A stretch of 64,000 bases of DNA from assembly GCF_048323755.1 (NCBI RefSeq), contig NZ_JBLWFS010000007.1, positions 124,001 through 188,000 of the forward strand. Direction: 5' to 3'. Positions 44,212 through 53,513 of the stretch are shown one piece after another. This DNA is from Alkalihalobacterium sp048323755 (GTDB lineage: Bacteria > Bacillota > Bacilli > Bacillales > Bacillaceae_F). Within the stretch, counting starts at the first letter, position 1, and the number at the start of each line of letters is the position of its first letter. Below the pieces are notes generated by a model that was not told where the DNA came from, did no database searches, and saw only the letters and a list, made by a program, of their open reading frames with translations. The position numbers and the translations under genes were made by a program.

Positions 44212-45474
44212 ATGGAAAACTTATTTATTAAGAACCGTCATGAATTTATACGATTTATTAACTACATAAAAGATTTGATCTTTGTAATGGAAGTGCACGG
44301 CCCCTCAGAATTTCGCTATTCGATTTTAAATGAAGCTGCGGAAGAGGAATTAAAATTTAATGATGAGATTATTGGTAAAACCGTAGAGGATGTTATGCAA
44401 GACAAGGCACAGCATTTAATCGGAAAATATCAAGAAGCGCTGACGAGAAGAGAACAGGTTACCTTTGAATTCAGTGATGATCACGATCATTTTGGAGAAT
44501 CAATTCTAAGTCCTATCATGAATGATAAAAATGAAGTCTCGCATATTATTTCTATTACACGAGATATTACTCAACGAAAATTAGCCGAAAAAAGGCTTAT
44601 AGAAAGTGAAGAAAAATATCGTTTAATTGCTGAAAACTCGACAGATTTAATTCAATTAGTTGAATTGAATGGAAAGATTTCTTATGCATCTCCTTCTCAT
44701 AAAAAAGTACTTGGCATTATTGCCGAAGAACTATTACAACAATCCTTAGATACATATATTGCAGATGGAGATGAGGTTAGCAAGGTACAACGAGCAATAT
44801 CACAAGTGATAGCTAATAAAAAGCATGAAAGTATTGAAGTTTCTGTGGTATCAAAGCTAGAAAAAAAATTGGCGCTCGCCTTAGACATTATTCCGATCTT
44901 GGAAAAAGATGAAATTCAAAAAATATTAATCGTTGGAGAAAATATAACAGAAAGAAAACAATTTGAAGAAAAAATTAAAAAGATGGCGTATTATGACTCT
45001 TTGACTAAACTTCCGAATAGAGATTTGTTTCAATACAAATTTCAACATGCTATCGAGGTTGCGGAAAAAAATGGTCATATGGTTGCATTATTGTTTATTG
45101 ATGGAGACCATTTTAAAATAATTAATGACACGTATGGTCATGAGGTTGGAGATGAATTCTTAAAAGAAATTGCAAGTCGTTTAGAAAGTAGTGTTAGAAA
45201 TATTGACATAGTCGCTCGAATAGGTGGAGATGAATTTAATATATTATTAACGGAACTAAGCGAGAGAAAAGATGTAGAGAAAATTATTGAGCGTATCTAT
45301 AATCATTTAAGCAGTCCTTGGAAGTATGGAGACCAAGTGATTACTATGAGTATAAGTGTAGGAGTTGCAATCTATCCAACGAATGGTGCCACGCTCCGTG
45401 TGCTAGGGAAAAAAGCAGATAATGCCTTGTATAGGGCAAAAAAACAGGGAAGAAATCGATATGAGTTTTATTAA
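44212..45474 (+). CDS. Diguanylate cyclase with PAS sensor domains
   Basis: A 420-residue cytoplasmic signalling protein. Two PAS domains occupy about residues 10-125 and 130-245 (each ending in an ITRDITQRKLAEKRL or ENITERKQFEEK type linker). The C-terminal GGDEF domain begins YDSLTKLPNRDLF, has FIDGDHFKIINDTYGHE and an intact active site RIGGDEF. An RxxD inhibitory site (RNID) lies five residues before GGDEF, so product feedback is expected. No EAL domain and no membrane segment. ATG follows AGAGGAGTAACAG. Confidence 0.93.
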   Translation: MENLFIKNRHEFIRFINYIKDLIFVMEVHGPSEFRYSILNEAAEEELKFNDEIIGKTVEDVMQDKAQHLIGKYQEALTRREQVTFEFSDDHDHFGESILSPIMNDKNEVSHIISITRDITQRKLAEKRLIESEEKYRLIAENSTDLIQLVELNGKISYASPSHKKVLGIIAEELLQQSLDTYIADGDEVSKVQRAISQVIANKKHESIEVSVVSKLEKKLALALDIIPILEKDEIQKILIVGENITERKQFEEKIKKMAYYDSLTKLPNRDLFQYKFQHAIEVAEKNGHMVALLFIDGDHFKIINDTYGHEVGDEFLKEIASRLESSVRNIDIVARIGGDEFNILLTELSERKDVEKIIERIYNHLSSPWKYGDQVITMSISVGVAIYPTNGATLRVLGKKADNALYRAKKQGRNRYEFY

Positions 45475-45613
45475 GTAATGGAATGTTAATGGTGAGTGAG
45501 AATTATCCGCATACTTAATTCAAAATCATATAAAAAGGTACATTCCTCATAGGTTGTTTATCTTGCTTTTGGACTGTAAGCCAAGCTGATGTTTGGTAAA
45601 ATAGTTTATAAAA

Positions 45614-45646
45614 AAGAAGGCGAGCTCTCTTTTAGCTCGCCTTCTT
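45614..45646 (+). terminator. Intrinsic terminator
   Basis: AAGAAGGCGAGCT (45614-45626) pairs with AGCTCGCCTTCTT (45634-45646). It lies 140 nt after the diguanylate cyclase gene. Confidence 0.85.
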
Positions 45647-45663
45647 CATATATTTCTTATCGT

Positions 45664-45810
45664 TACTTAAAATTCGCCGCGATTATATCTCTGTGTTGTC
45701 TTTGATACCCCTAAATAATGAAAGCCCTACCTCTCTTTCATCATTACGGCTCCGAGGCCGTGCCATTTAAATAAGGCTAACGAAGTTTCCTAAAAGACGC
45801 CAAGATGATT
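45664..45810. ncRNA. Possible structured RNA, unassigned
   Basis: GC-richer island in an AT-rich gap. Three consecutive hairpins are visible: TAATGAAAG/CTTTCATCATTA around 45715-45746 with a CCCTACCTCT loop, ACGGCTCCGAGGCCGT (45745-45762), and GCC-ATTTAAATAA-GGC (45762-45777). On the plus strand a T-rich tail (GATTTTTTCTTTT, 45808-45820) follows. It could be a riboswitch-like or small RNA; I could not match it to a family. The 46 kb peptidase starts about 240 nt further on. Confidence 0.35.
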
Positions 45811-46048
45811 TTTTCTTTTATATATATGTTTTTTAATGTTATGGTTGAAGAATAAAATCAAAACTTTAAGTGTTTTATAAGTAATTAAATCATTATACTA
45901 TGAATAGATAATAAAAGCAAATCCTTGTATCAGAGACTATACTGTTTAGTGTAAAACTTGGAAAAAGCTCAGTATAATATAATTGTAAATAGCATTTCCG
46001 CACCAATCATTAATAGAGCAAATAACTTTAAAAAAGGCTGTGATAAGA

Positions 46049-47146
46049 GTGAATAAGCGGTTAGAAGATCTTGCAAATTGGGTTAAGGAAAATAATTATA
46101 CATATGCTTTTATACAATCTAAGTATAATGTTTTTTACTTGTCTAATTTTAGAAGTGAACCACATGAAAGATTATTAGGTTTAGTGATTTTCCCTGAAAG
46201 TGAGCCTTTTCTCATTTGTCCAAATATGGAGAGAGAATCAGTGAAAGCCTCAGGATGGAAGGGAGAAATAGTCGGATATAACGACTCTGACAATGTATGG
46301 GAGGTATTTCAAAAGGCCGTTAAACAAAGAGTTTCAGAAGTAGAAACGATTGCGATTGAAAAAGAGGTTTTATCTTATGGTCGAAGTGAGCAGTTACTAT
46401 CGTTATTTCCAGAAGCAAAGTTTGTTTCAGCAGATCAGAAATTACGAACACTTCGTATGATAAAAGATGAGATGGAAATCTCAATTTTACGTGAAGCTGC
46501 GAAACTAGCGGATTTCGGAGTTGAAGTCGGTGTTCATGAGATCAGTAAAGGAAAAAACGAAATGGAAATCATTGCAAGCATAGAATACGAATTAAAGAAA
46601 AAAGGGATCCGTGAAATGTCTTTTTCAACGATGGTATTATCAGGTGCGAAATCGGCAGAGCCACATGGACATCCAGGTTTAAAGGAAATTGCCTCAGGTG
46701 ACTTTGTCTTATTTGACTTGGGGGTTATTTACGAAGGGTACTGTTCCGATATTACACGTACCGTTGCTTATCAAACGGTTACTGATCAACAAAAATTTAT
46801 TTATGAAACAGTGTTACAAGCCCAAAACTTATCTCTTTCTATTAGTAACCCAGGAACGAGGATCGGCGATATCGACACAATTGCTCGTGATTATATAAAT
46901 GATGCAGGGTATGGTGATTATTTTACCCATAGAATTGGTCATGGGTTAGGGATTGAAGTTCACGAATTTCCCTCAATGAACGAAAATAACGGTGATTATT
47001 TGTATTCCGGAATGGTCTATACGATAGAGCCAGGTATCTATGTTCCTCAAATAGGTGGGGTTCGTATTGAAGATGATGTACTAATAACAGAAGAGGGTTC
47101 AGAATGTTTAACAGCTTTTCCGAAGAACTTGCAAATTATAAAATAA
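46049..47146 (+). CDS. M24-family aminopeptidase (Xaa-Pro type)
   Basis: Metal-dependent peptidase removing N-terminal residues, often before proline. The 365-residue protein has an N-terminal creatinase-like domain (to about 130) and a pita-bread catalytic domain with metal ligands in FDLGVIYEGYCSDITRT (two Asp), HRIGHGLGIEVHE (His), TIEPGIYVP (Glu) and VRIEDDVLIT (Glu). GTG at 46049 is chosen (AAAAAGG about 10 nt upstream); GTG 46040 is also possible. A terminator follows. Confidence 0.9.
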   Translation: MNKRLEDLANWVKENNYTYAFIQSKYNVFYLSNFRSEPHERLLGLVIFPESEPFLICPNMERESVKASGWKGEIVGYNDSDNVWEVFQKAVKQRVSEVETIAIEKEVLSYGRSEQLLSLFPEAKFVSADQKLRTLRMIKDEMEISILREAAKLADFGVEVGVHEISKGKNEMEIIASIEYELKKKGIREMSFSTMVLSGAKSAEPHGHPGLKEIASGDFVLFDLGVIYEGYCSDITRTVAYQTVTDQQKFIYETVLQAQNLSLSISNPGTRIGDIDTIARDYINDAGYGDYFTHRIGHGLGIEVHEFPSMNENNGDYLYSGMVYTIEPGIYVPQIGGVRIEDDVLITEEGSECLTAFPKNLQIIK

Positions 47147-47151
47147 TAAAA

Positions 47152-47186
47152 AACATCTAGCTACCTTGACTGGGTAGCTAGATGTT
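47152..47186. terminator. Bidirectional terminator
   Basis: AACATCTAGCTACC (47152-47165) pairs with GGTAGCTAGATGTT (47173-47186). Lies between the peptidase gene and the converging 57-residue gene. Confidence 0.85.
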
Positions 47187-47196
47187 CCAAAGAGAA

Positions 47197-47370
47197 TTAT
47201 CCTGTAAAACTTTTCTCAATGGCACTATCCCAATCAGGATAATAATGCAGTGCAGATCTCATTAGTTGTGGATTTGATTTCTTAATCGATTTCTTGCTTA
47301 AATTGGCACCGTTAGTATTAAGTTGTTGGATTTCAAGTAAGACTTCTTCGGGACTCATGTTTACTTCCAT
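47197..47370 (-). CDS. Small 57-residue protein resembling a homing-endonuclease-associated repeat
   Basis: Minus-strand ATG at 47370 follows AGTAGGAGGTTTGG, a strong ribosome site. The product (MEVNMSPEEVLLEIQQLN start) has NGANLSKKSIKKSNPQLMRSA and HYYPDWDSAIEKSF, the pattern L-x(5)-P-x-L-x(3)-A-x(2)-F/Y-x(2)-W-x(2)-A known from short DNA-binding repeats linked to HNH homing endonucleases. It is a single repeat with no nuclease domain here. Function unknown; possibly a small DNA-binding protein. Confidence 0.65.
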   Translation of the reverse strand: MEVNMSPEEVLLEIQQLNTNGANLSKKSIKKSNPQLMRSALHYYPDWDSAIEKSFTG

Positions 47371-47781
47371 GACCAAACCTCCTACTTAAGAATACTAATA
47401 GGATTGCCTATATTAAGGAACGTAAACATAATTTTCATATTTTTTACGCTTAAATAAATTTACTTTCTTTTTTGAAATGAAATTAGGTTTTCTAGTTCCG
47501 GTGCTATACAACATAATCATCACCATAGTCTTGTGTAACAGGGTGTCAGTGGCTAAACGATAAGTGATTTTCAGTACTTCGAGAAAATCATTTTAATTTT
47601 CCGATTACACTATTTTTTAGTTTCCTTTTGTTGCTATTCCTGTTATAATAAACTTACTTATTGTTGTTCGGATAAGATTGAAGGAAGAAAAGTCTTAAAT
47701 AAGTATTTTCGCCTTGAATGAATTTGAAGAGCAAAAATAGTAATACAATGTGGCATATCGCCATATAGGAGGAACAAGATT
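47371..47781. other. Promoter and long 5' leader of cold-shock gene
   Basis: 411 nt. The TATAAT at 47644-47649 (GTTATAATAAAC context) is a good -10 element for the csp gene, implying a leader of about 125 nt to 47781, as is usual for cold-shock mRNAs. No clear -35. The left part (47371-47600) shows nothing I can assign. Confidence 0.5.
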
Positions 47782-47979
47782 ATGGTACAAGGTACAGTTA
47801 AATGGTTTAACGCAGAAAAAGGTTTCGGTTTCATTGAAGTAGAAGGACAAGACGATGTATTCGTACACTTCTCTGCTATTCAAGGCGATGGTTTCAAAAC
47901 TTTAGAAGAAGGTCAAACTGTTTCTTTTGAAATCGAGCAAGGTCAACGTGGACCTCAAGCTGCTAACGTTCAAAAGTAA
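47782..47979 (+). CDS. Cold-shock protein CspB/CspD type
   Basis: A 65-residue single-stranded nucleic-acid-binding protein and RNA chaperone. It starts MVQGTVKWFNAEKGFGFIEV, with RNP1 KGFGFIEV and RNP2 VFVHF and the usual FEIEQGQRGPQAANV end. ATG follows TAGGAGGAACAAG. A long AT-rich leader precedes it and a terminator follows. Expected to be very abundant after cold shock. Confidence 0.96.
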   Translation: MVQGTVKWFNAEKGFGFIEVEGQDDVFVHFSAIQGDGFKTLEEGQTVSFEIEQGQRGPQAANVQK

Positions 47980-47993
47980 TATGTTTAACAAAG

Positions 47994-48016
47994 AAGACTC
48001 TGGTCCCCAGGGTCTT
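47994..48016 (+). terminator. Intrinsic terminator after csp
   Basis: AAGAC-CTGG pairs with CCAG-GTCTT around a TCC loop and is followed by TTTTTTATTTTT. Confidence 0.85.
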
Positions 48017-48030
48017 TTTTTATTTTTGTA

Positions 48031-48607
48031 GAAAGTAAACGAAGGTTAGATTTTATGATGTAAATATAAAAACATTAGTCATCAATCGAGCTAAAGTTAT
48101 AGTTTTTTTACAAATATATAAAACTGAATATTCTTAAAATACAAAGAGGAAAATAGACTATCAGTAGAGTAATAAGTACTAAACAAAAAATTGTTAGAGA
48201 ATGATGATGGAAATTGCTCCTGTGAAAATCTGACTACTATGAATAGAAGCAATCAAAAAAATACTCAAAAGCACGGATCCTTTATTACTTTAAACCGTTA
48301 TATTACCATAGGTATATAGTACAGTTGTCTATTTGAGAGAGACAAAAAATAAAAGATTAAATTAACAAAATATAAATTTTTTTACAATAAAATTAAAAAA
48401 CCCCTTGATTAACTAAGTGGTATTATAGTAAATTTATTGTATATATTTTCAGAAATTTCAACATATTACAAATAATTTGTACATACTGAAAAAACAAAAA
48501 ACTATTTTAATATGTTGAGTATACGTAAAAGGTAGAATTTAGCAAGGTTCATACAAAGAGATTTTCCTTCATTTAGAGAGAAATAGATAGAAAAGAGGTG
48601 CATGGAA
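48031..48607. other. Long AT-rich region upstream of the opp operon
   Basis: About 575 nt with no ORF, hairpin or repeat I can support. It must contain the opp promoter; TTGATT (48405-48410) and TATTAT (48421-48426) are too close together to be a standard pair. The right end has the ribosome site AAAGAGGTG. Low GC and length suggest a regulator-binding upstream region (CodY-type, inference only). Confidence 0.45.
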
Positions 48608-49603
48608 ATGTCTTCAGAAGTAGTTTTAGAGCTAGATCGATTACAAACGCACTTTTTTACAGATGCAGGTGAGATACCTGCTGTTGATGATGTGAGTATA
48701 AAGATACATAAAGGGGAAGTAGTAGGGATTGTTGGTGAATCGGGTTGTGGAAAGAGTGTGACTTCACTTTCTGTTATGAAACTAGTTCCAAACCCACCAG
48801 GGAAAATTGTTGGTGGAAAAATTCTATTTAAAGATGAGGACCTAGTAAAGGCAACACATAGAAGAATGCGAAAAATCCGTGGAAACGAAATCGCGATGAT
48901 TTTTCAGGAGCCGATGACTTCTCTAAATCCATTATTTACGATTGGTGACCAATTAATGGAGGCTATTCGCAATCATAATAAACTTAGCAAGAAAAAGGCA
49001 AGGGAAAAAGCGATAGATATGTTAAAGGTTGTTGGTATTCCAAGGGCAGATGAAATTGTTGATGAATACCCTCATCAACTGTCAGGAGGAATGAGGCAGC
49101 GGGTCATGATTGCCATGGCGATGTCCTGTGATCCAGAGGTGCTAATAGCGGATGAACCGACTACTGCTTTAGATGTAACTATACAAGCCCAAATATTAGA
49201 TTTAATGCGGAAGCTGAACAAAGAGCATGGTACTGCGATTATGATGATCACTCATGATCTAGGTGTAGTTGCAGAGATTTGTGACAGAGTAGTTGTGATG
49301 TATTCTGGGAAAGTCGTTGAAGAAGGGGATGTGAGAACTATTTTAAAACAACCTCAACATCCATATACAAAAGGGCTGATACGTTCTCTACCAAAGATAC
49401 ATCAAAAAGAAGAACGTTTGTATTCAATTCCTGGTACTGTACCAAAACCGGGTTCTGTTAAACGAGGCTGCCGCTTTGCTCCAAGATGCGAGAGTTCGTT
49501 TAGCCGCTGTTACGAAGAAGATCCGGAACTACTATCACTTCGCGAGGGACACCAATGTCGTTGTTTCCTTTATGAAGAAGAAGGGGGAGAGAACGTTGGC
49601 TAA
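48608..49603 (+). CDS. Oligopeptide ABC transporter ATP-binding protein (OppD/DppD)
   Basis: Cytoplasmic ATPase of a peptide importer. ATG at 48608 lies 7 nt after GAGGTG and gives 331 residues. Walker A GESGCGKSVTS, Q-loop FQEPMTSLNPL, signature LSGGMRQRVMIA, Walker B VLIADEPTTALD and switch THDLGVVAE are all present. The C-terminal OppD extension contains Cys in RGCRFAPRCESSFSRC, which in homologues binds an iron-sulfur cluster. First gene of a D-F-A-B-C operon; its stop overlaps the next start. Confidence 0.93.
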   Translation: MSSEVVLELDRLQTHFFTDAGEIPAVDDVSIKIHKGEVVGIVGESGCGKSVTSLSVMKLVPNPPGKIVGGKILFKDEDLVKATHRRMRKIRGNEIAMIFQEPMTSLNPLFTIGDQLMEAIRNHNKLSKKKAREKAIDMLKVVGIPRADEIVDEYPHQLSGGMRQRVMIAMAMSCDPEVLIADEPTTALDVTIQAQILDLMRKLNKEHGTAIMMITHDLGVVAEICDRVVVMYSGKVVEEGDVRTILKQPQHPYTKGLIRSLPKIHQKEERLYSIPGTVPKPGSVKRGCRFAPRCESSFSRCYEEDPELLSLREGHQCRCFLYEEEGGENVG

Positions 49604-50603
49604 AAAACCCTTATTAGAAGTAAAAGGATTAAAGAAGTACTTCGATATAAAAGGCGGCGTTTTAGGTAGAAAAGTAGGCGAAGTAAAAGCTGTTGATGAT
49701 GTTTCTTTCACTGTACACGAAGGTGAAATTTTAGGGATTGTTGGTGAGAGTGGTTGTGGAAAATCAACGACTGGGAAAGCAATTCTTCGTTTGATTGAAC
49801 CGACAGAAGGTGAAGTCCTTTTCGATGGTCAAGATATCACCAAACTTAGTGACGAAGAGATGCGTAAGTTGCGAAGAGATTTGCAGATTATTTTCCAAGA
49901 TCCTTATGCATCCTTAAACCCCAGACATACGATTGAAAAAATTATTAGTGAACCTCTACTTATACATGGAATTGGGGATGAAAAATCTAGAAAACAAAAA
50001 GTGAAAGAGTTACTAGAGGTTGTTGGGTTAAATGCCTTTCATGCTGCTCGTTATCCTCATCAATTTAGTGGAGGACAAAGGCAAAGAATCGGGATTGCTA
50101 GAGCTCTAGCTGTTAATCCACGCCTAGTCATTTGTGATGAACCAGTTTCTGCACTAGATGTGTCTGTTCAGTCACAAATACTCAATCTAATGGAAGATTT
50201 AAAGAAAGAATTTCAATTGACCTACTTATTTATTGCACACGATCTCAGTGTCGTTAAGCATATAAGTGATCGGGTCGGTGTGATGTATTTAGGAAGAATG
50301 GTAGAGCTTACTGGAAAAGATGAATTATATGATAATCCAAAACATCCGTACACCAAAGCTTTACTTTCTGCTGTTCCGGTCCCTGATCCAGATGAGAAAA
50401 GTGAACGGGTGATTTTAGAAGGTGATGTTCCGAGTCCTTCTAATCCACCGTCAGGTTGTGCTTTTCACACACGTTGTCCTGAATGTATGGATGTTTGCAA
50501 AACGGAACGCCCATCATTTAGAGCTGTTGCTGATAATCATTTTGTGGCTTGCCATCTTTACGACGAAAGTTTGTCTGAAGTTGCAATTACCACAGAAAAA
50601 TAA
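49596..50603 (+). CDS. Oligopeptide ABC transporter ATP-binding protein (OppF/DppF)
   Basis: Second ATPase. The start is TTG at 49596 (MAKKPLLEVKGLKKYF), after GGGGGAGAG; it overlaps the OppD stop by 8 nt. The 335-residue product has Walker A GESGCGKSTTGK, FQDPYASLNPR, signature FSGGQRQRIGIA and Walker B LVICDEPVSALD. The C-terminal Cys motif (GCAFHTRCPECMDVC) again suggests the Fe-S site of peptide importers. An upstream in-frame ATG lacks a ribosome site. Confidence 0.93.
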   Translation: MAKKPLLEVKGLKKYFDIKGGVLGRKVGEVKAVDDVSFTVHEGEILGIVGESGCGKSTTGKAILRLIEPTEGEVLFDGQDITKLSDEEMRKLRRDLQIIFQDPYASLNPRHTIEKIISEPLLIHGIGDEKSRKQKVKELLEVVGLNAFHAARYPHQFSGGQRQRIGIARALAVNPRLVICDEPVSALDVSVQSQILNLMEDLKKEFQLTYLFIAHDLSVVKHISDRVGVMYLGRMVELTGKDELYDNPKHPYTKALLSAVPVPDPDEKSERVILEGDVPSPSNPPSGCAFHTRCPECMDVCKTERPSFRAVADNHFVACHLYDESLSEVAITTEK

Positions 50604-50636
50604 TAAAGAACAACCAATTAAAAAGGGGGAAAAAAA

Positions 50637-52295
50637 ATGAAAAAGAAAAGTATGCTATTTATGCTAATCCTTTTGTTGAGTTTAGCAACATTCTTAGCTG
50701 CCTGTTCGAGCAATGAGACTCAAGCTCCTAATGAGTCTGAAGGCGATGATCAAGAAGCTACTGAAGAAGCACCAGCTGGTGATCAAGTTTTAATCTTTGC
50801 ACGTGGTGGGGACTCTGTAAGTTTAGACTATGCTAGTGTAACTGATGGAGAGTCTTCTCGTGTAACAAAGCAAATCTATGAAACTTTACTAGAGTTTGAC
50901 GCTGATTCTTTTGAAGTAGGGCCTGGTTTAGCAACGGAATGGAGCGTTGAAAATGATGGGTTACTTTACACATTTAAACTACGTGAAGGAGTTAAATTCC
51001 ATGACGGTACAGACTTTAATGCCGAAGCAGTAAAATTAAACTTCGAGCGTTGGGCTGATAAATCTCATGAGTATAACTTTGCTGATGAGGGTTACACGTA
51101 CAGCGTTTACGGTACTCAATTTGGTGGATTTAAAGGTGATGAAGGTCACGTAATTGAGGAGATTAATGTACTTGGCGATCACGAGATTGAGTTTGTTTTA
51201 AACAAACCATTAGGTTCGTTCATTCAAAATATGGGGATGAGCTACTTTGCGATAACATCTCCAGCAGCATTTGAAGAGCATGGCAGTACAATTAACGAAA
51301 ATCCTGTAGGAACTGGTCCATTTAAGTTTGTAAGTTGGACTCGTGACGACAGTATTGTTCTAGAGAAGAATGAAGATTATTGGATGGAAGGTTATCCAAA
51401 ATTAGATCGTGTTATTTTTAGAGTTATTCCTGACAACTCAGCACGTTTAACAGCACTTCGCGCAGGTGAAGTCGATATTATGGATGGGTTAAACCCTGAT
51501 GATGTAGTAACGATTGAAGGTGACGCTGAACTCCAAGTATTTGAACGTGCAACAAATAACATTGGTTACTTAGGTTTCCATGTGGAGAAAGAGCCATTTA
51601 ACAATAAGTTAGTACGTCAAGCGATTAACCATGCCATTAATAAAGAAGATTTAATTTTCGCTTTATATGGTGGTATGGCTCAACCAGCTAAAAACGCAGT
51701 ACCTCCTGGATACTTAGGTTATAATGACCAAATCCAAGCGTACGAGTTTAATCTTGACCGTGCGAAAGAACTCCTTGCAGAAGCTGGTTACCCAGATGGG
51801 TTTGAATTTGATTTATGGACGATGCCAGTAGCAAGACCGTATATGCCAGATCCACAGCGTGCAGCTGAAGCAATTCAAGCTGAACTAGCAAAGATCAACG
51901 TAAAGGCAAACATCGTTACTCATGAGTGGGCAACGTACCTAGAGAAAACAGAAGCTGGAGAGCAAGATATGTTTATGTTAGGTTGGTCAGGAGTTAACGG
52001 TGACCCAGATTACTTCTTGTCTAACTTATTAAGCAGCCACGCTATTCCAGGTGGTAACCGAACATTCTATGCAAATGAGGAAGTAACTAGTTTATTAGAT
52101 CAAGCAAAAACAACATATGATGAAGATGTTCGTGCTGACCTTTACATGAAAGCACAAGTTCTAATTCATGAAGATGCACCAATGGTACCTTTAGTTCACT
52201 CGGTTCCAACATTAGCAGGTGGAGCAAACGTGAAAAACTATGTGCCACACCCATCTACAAGTGAAGCACTCACATCAGTAGAGTTATCTAACTAA
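50637..52295 (+). CDS. Oligopeptide-binding lipoprotein (OppA/DppA, SBP family 5)
   Basis: Extracellular peptide receptor. Signal peptide with lipobox LATFLAAC (Cys23), followed by an acidic linker. The 552-residue protein has the family 5 elements KFHDGTDFNAEAVKLNFERW, NPVGTGPFKFVSW and AGEVDIMDG. ATG follows AAAGGGGGAAAAAA, the strongest ribosome site in the operon. It is followed by a long palindromic hairpin (52304-52414) before the permease genes. Could also carry nickel-chelates or glutathione as in related systems. Confidence 0.93.
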   Translation: MKKKSMLFMLILLLSLATFLAACSSNETQAPNESEGDDQEATEEAPAGDQVLIFARGGDSVSLDYASVTDGESSRVTKQIYETLLEFDADSFEVGPGLATEWSVENDGLLYTFKLREGVKFHDGTDFNAEAVKLNFERWADKSHEYNFADEGYTYSVYGTQFGGFKGDEGHVIEEINVLGDHEIEFVLNKPLGSFIQNMGMSYFAITSPAAFEEHGSTINENPVGTGPFKFVSWTRDDSIVLEKNEDYWMEGYPKLDRVIFRVIPDNSARLTALRAGEVDIMDGLNPDDVVTIEGDAELQVFERATNNIGYLGFHVEKEPFNNKLVRQAINHAINKEDLIFALYGGMAQPAKNAVPPGYLGYNDQIQAYEFNLDRAKELLAEAGYPDGFEFDLWTMPVARPYMPDPQRAAEAIQAELAKINVKANIVTHEWATYLEKTEAGEQDMFMLGWSGVNGDPDYFLSNLLSSHAIPGGNRTFYANEEVTSLLDQAKTTYDEDVRADLYMKAQVLIHEDAPMVPLVHSVPTLAGGANVKNYVPHPSTSEALTSVELSN

Positions 52296-52303
52296 TGAGA
52301 AGA

Positions 52304-52414
52304 GGCTGACTCATAAGTGTTGGCTCCTCGTTTTAACTTTAGATCTAGAGTTGTTGCAGAACGGCAATTTTAGATCTAGGGGTGAGGTGTCTAACGCTTG
52401 CATTTGAGTCAGCC
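52304..52414. repeat. Long palindromic element inside the opp operon
   Basis: GGCTGACTCA (52304-52313) pairs with TGAGTCAGCC (52405-52414); within the loop, TTAGATCTA occurs twice (about 52339 and 52371) and GGCTCCTC near 52321 partly matches GGTGAGGTG. It may be a repeat that doubles as partial terminator, lowering permease expression relative to the binding protein. The GCTGACTCATAA arm resembles the terminator at 7941. Confidence 0.6.
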
Positions 52415-52494
52415 CTACTTTTACCTTTAATTAAATTAAGTTCAATAAATGAATACATAGAGAGAAGAGTAATGAAAGAATAGAGGTGAAATTC

Positions 52495-53496
52495 ATGTTA
52501 GCTTATACAACAAGAAGATTATTAATGTTAATTCCAGTACTTCTAGGAATGTCAATTGTTACATTTTCAATTATCCATCTAATTCCGGGTAACCCAGCTC
52601 AAGTCATATTAGGTGAACAAGCTACGCCTCAAGCCATTGCAGATCTTGAAGAACGCCTTGGATTAAATGAACCATACATGCTTCAATACGGTTATTATAT
52701 GAAGGACCTAGTACAAGGGGATTTAGGAACTTCGTTACGAACAAAAAAACCTATAGCTGAAGAGATTTGGCCATATTTAGCTGCCACGATAGAATTAACG
52801 GTCTTTGCGATGATTTTTGCAATTATTATCGGTGTAAATGCAGGGATTATTAGTGCGTGGAAGCAAAACTCATGGTTTGATTATTTAGCTATGTTAATCG
52901 CTCTTATCGGGGTATCGATGCCCATTTTCTGGCTAGCATTGATGGAACAATGGATATTTGCACAAGAACTTAGGTGGTTGCCAGCTACAGGGCGGGATAA
53001 TGCAAGGGACCCGATACAGGCTATAACGCATTTATATGTCCTTGATACAATAATCGGCGGGCAATGGGATAAAACGTGGACTGCAATTAAACATTTAATA
53101 TTACCTGGAATTGCACTTGGAACGATTCCGATGGCAATCATTGCTCGAATGACGCGTTCAAGTATGCTAGAAGTTTTACGTTCAGACTATATTCGCACAG
53201 TAAACGCGAAGGGATCAAATACATTTTTTGTTATATATAAGCATGCACTAAAAAATGCGATGATCCCTGTATTAACTGTTGTCGGTCTTCAAACAGGAAC
53301 GCTTTTAGGTGGAGCGATATTAACAGAGACGATATTCGGATGGCCAGGAGTAGGACGCTATATCTATGAAGCGATTGGCAATCGTGATTATCCGGTCATT
53401 CAATCTGGAATTCTAGTCGTAGCTACTATGTTTGTCATGATTAATTTAATTGTCGATTTGCTATATTCTTACATTGATCCAAGAATTAAATATTGA
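52495..53496 (+). CDS. Oligopeptide ABC transporter permease (OppB/DppB)
   Basis: Six-helix inner-membrane permease. ATG at 52495 follows TAGAGGTGA; an upstream GTG is inside the ribosome site. The 333-residue protein starts MLAYTTRRLLMLIPVLLGMS and has the N-terminal FSIIHLIPGNPAQ and the EAA-type loop SDYIRTVNAKGSNTFFVIYKHALKNA (given in part: YIRTVNAKG, HALKNA). Its gene is 20 nt before the second permease and shares the operon. Confidence 0.93.
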   Translation: MLAYTTRRLLMLIPVLLGMSIVTFSIIHLIPGNPAQVILGEQATPQAIADLEERLGLNEPYMLQYGYYMKDLVQGDLGTSLRTKKPIAEEIWPYLAATIELTVFAMIFAIIIGVNAGIISAWKQNSWFDYLAMLIALIGVSMPIFWLALMEQWIFAQELRWLPATGRDNARDPIQAITHLYVLDTIIGGQWDKTWTAIKHLILPGIALGTIPMAIIARMTRSSMLEVLRSDYIRTVNAKGSNTFFVIYKHALKNAMIPVLTVVGLQTGTLLGGAILTETIFGWPGVGRYIYEAIGNRDYPVIQSGILVVATMFVMINLIVDLLYSYIDPRIKY

Positions 53497-53513
53497 TAGG
53501 AGGGGAGACTGAA

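Noticed and set aside
45664..45810. c-di-GMP riboswitch
   Set aside because: Suggested by the neighbouring cyclase, but the GEMM-I conserved core (GGCAAACC, GACGCAAAGCC) is absent on both strands.
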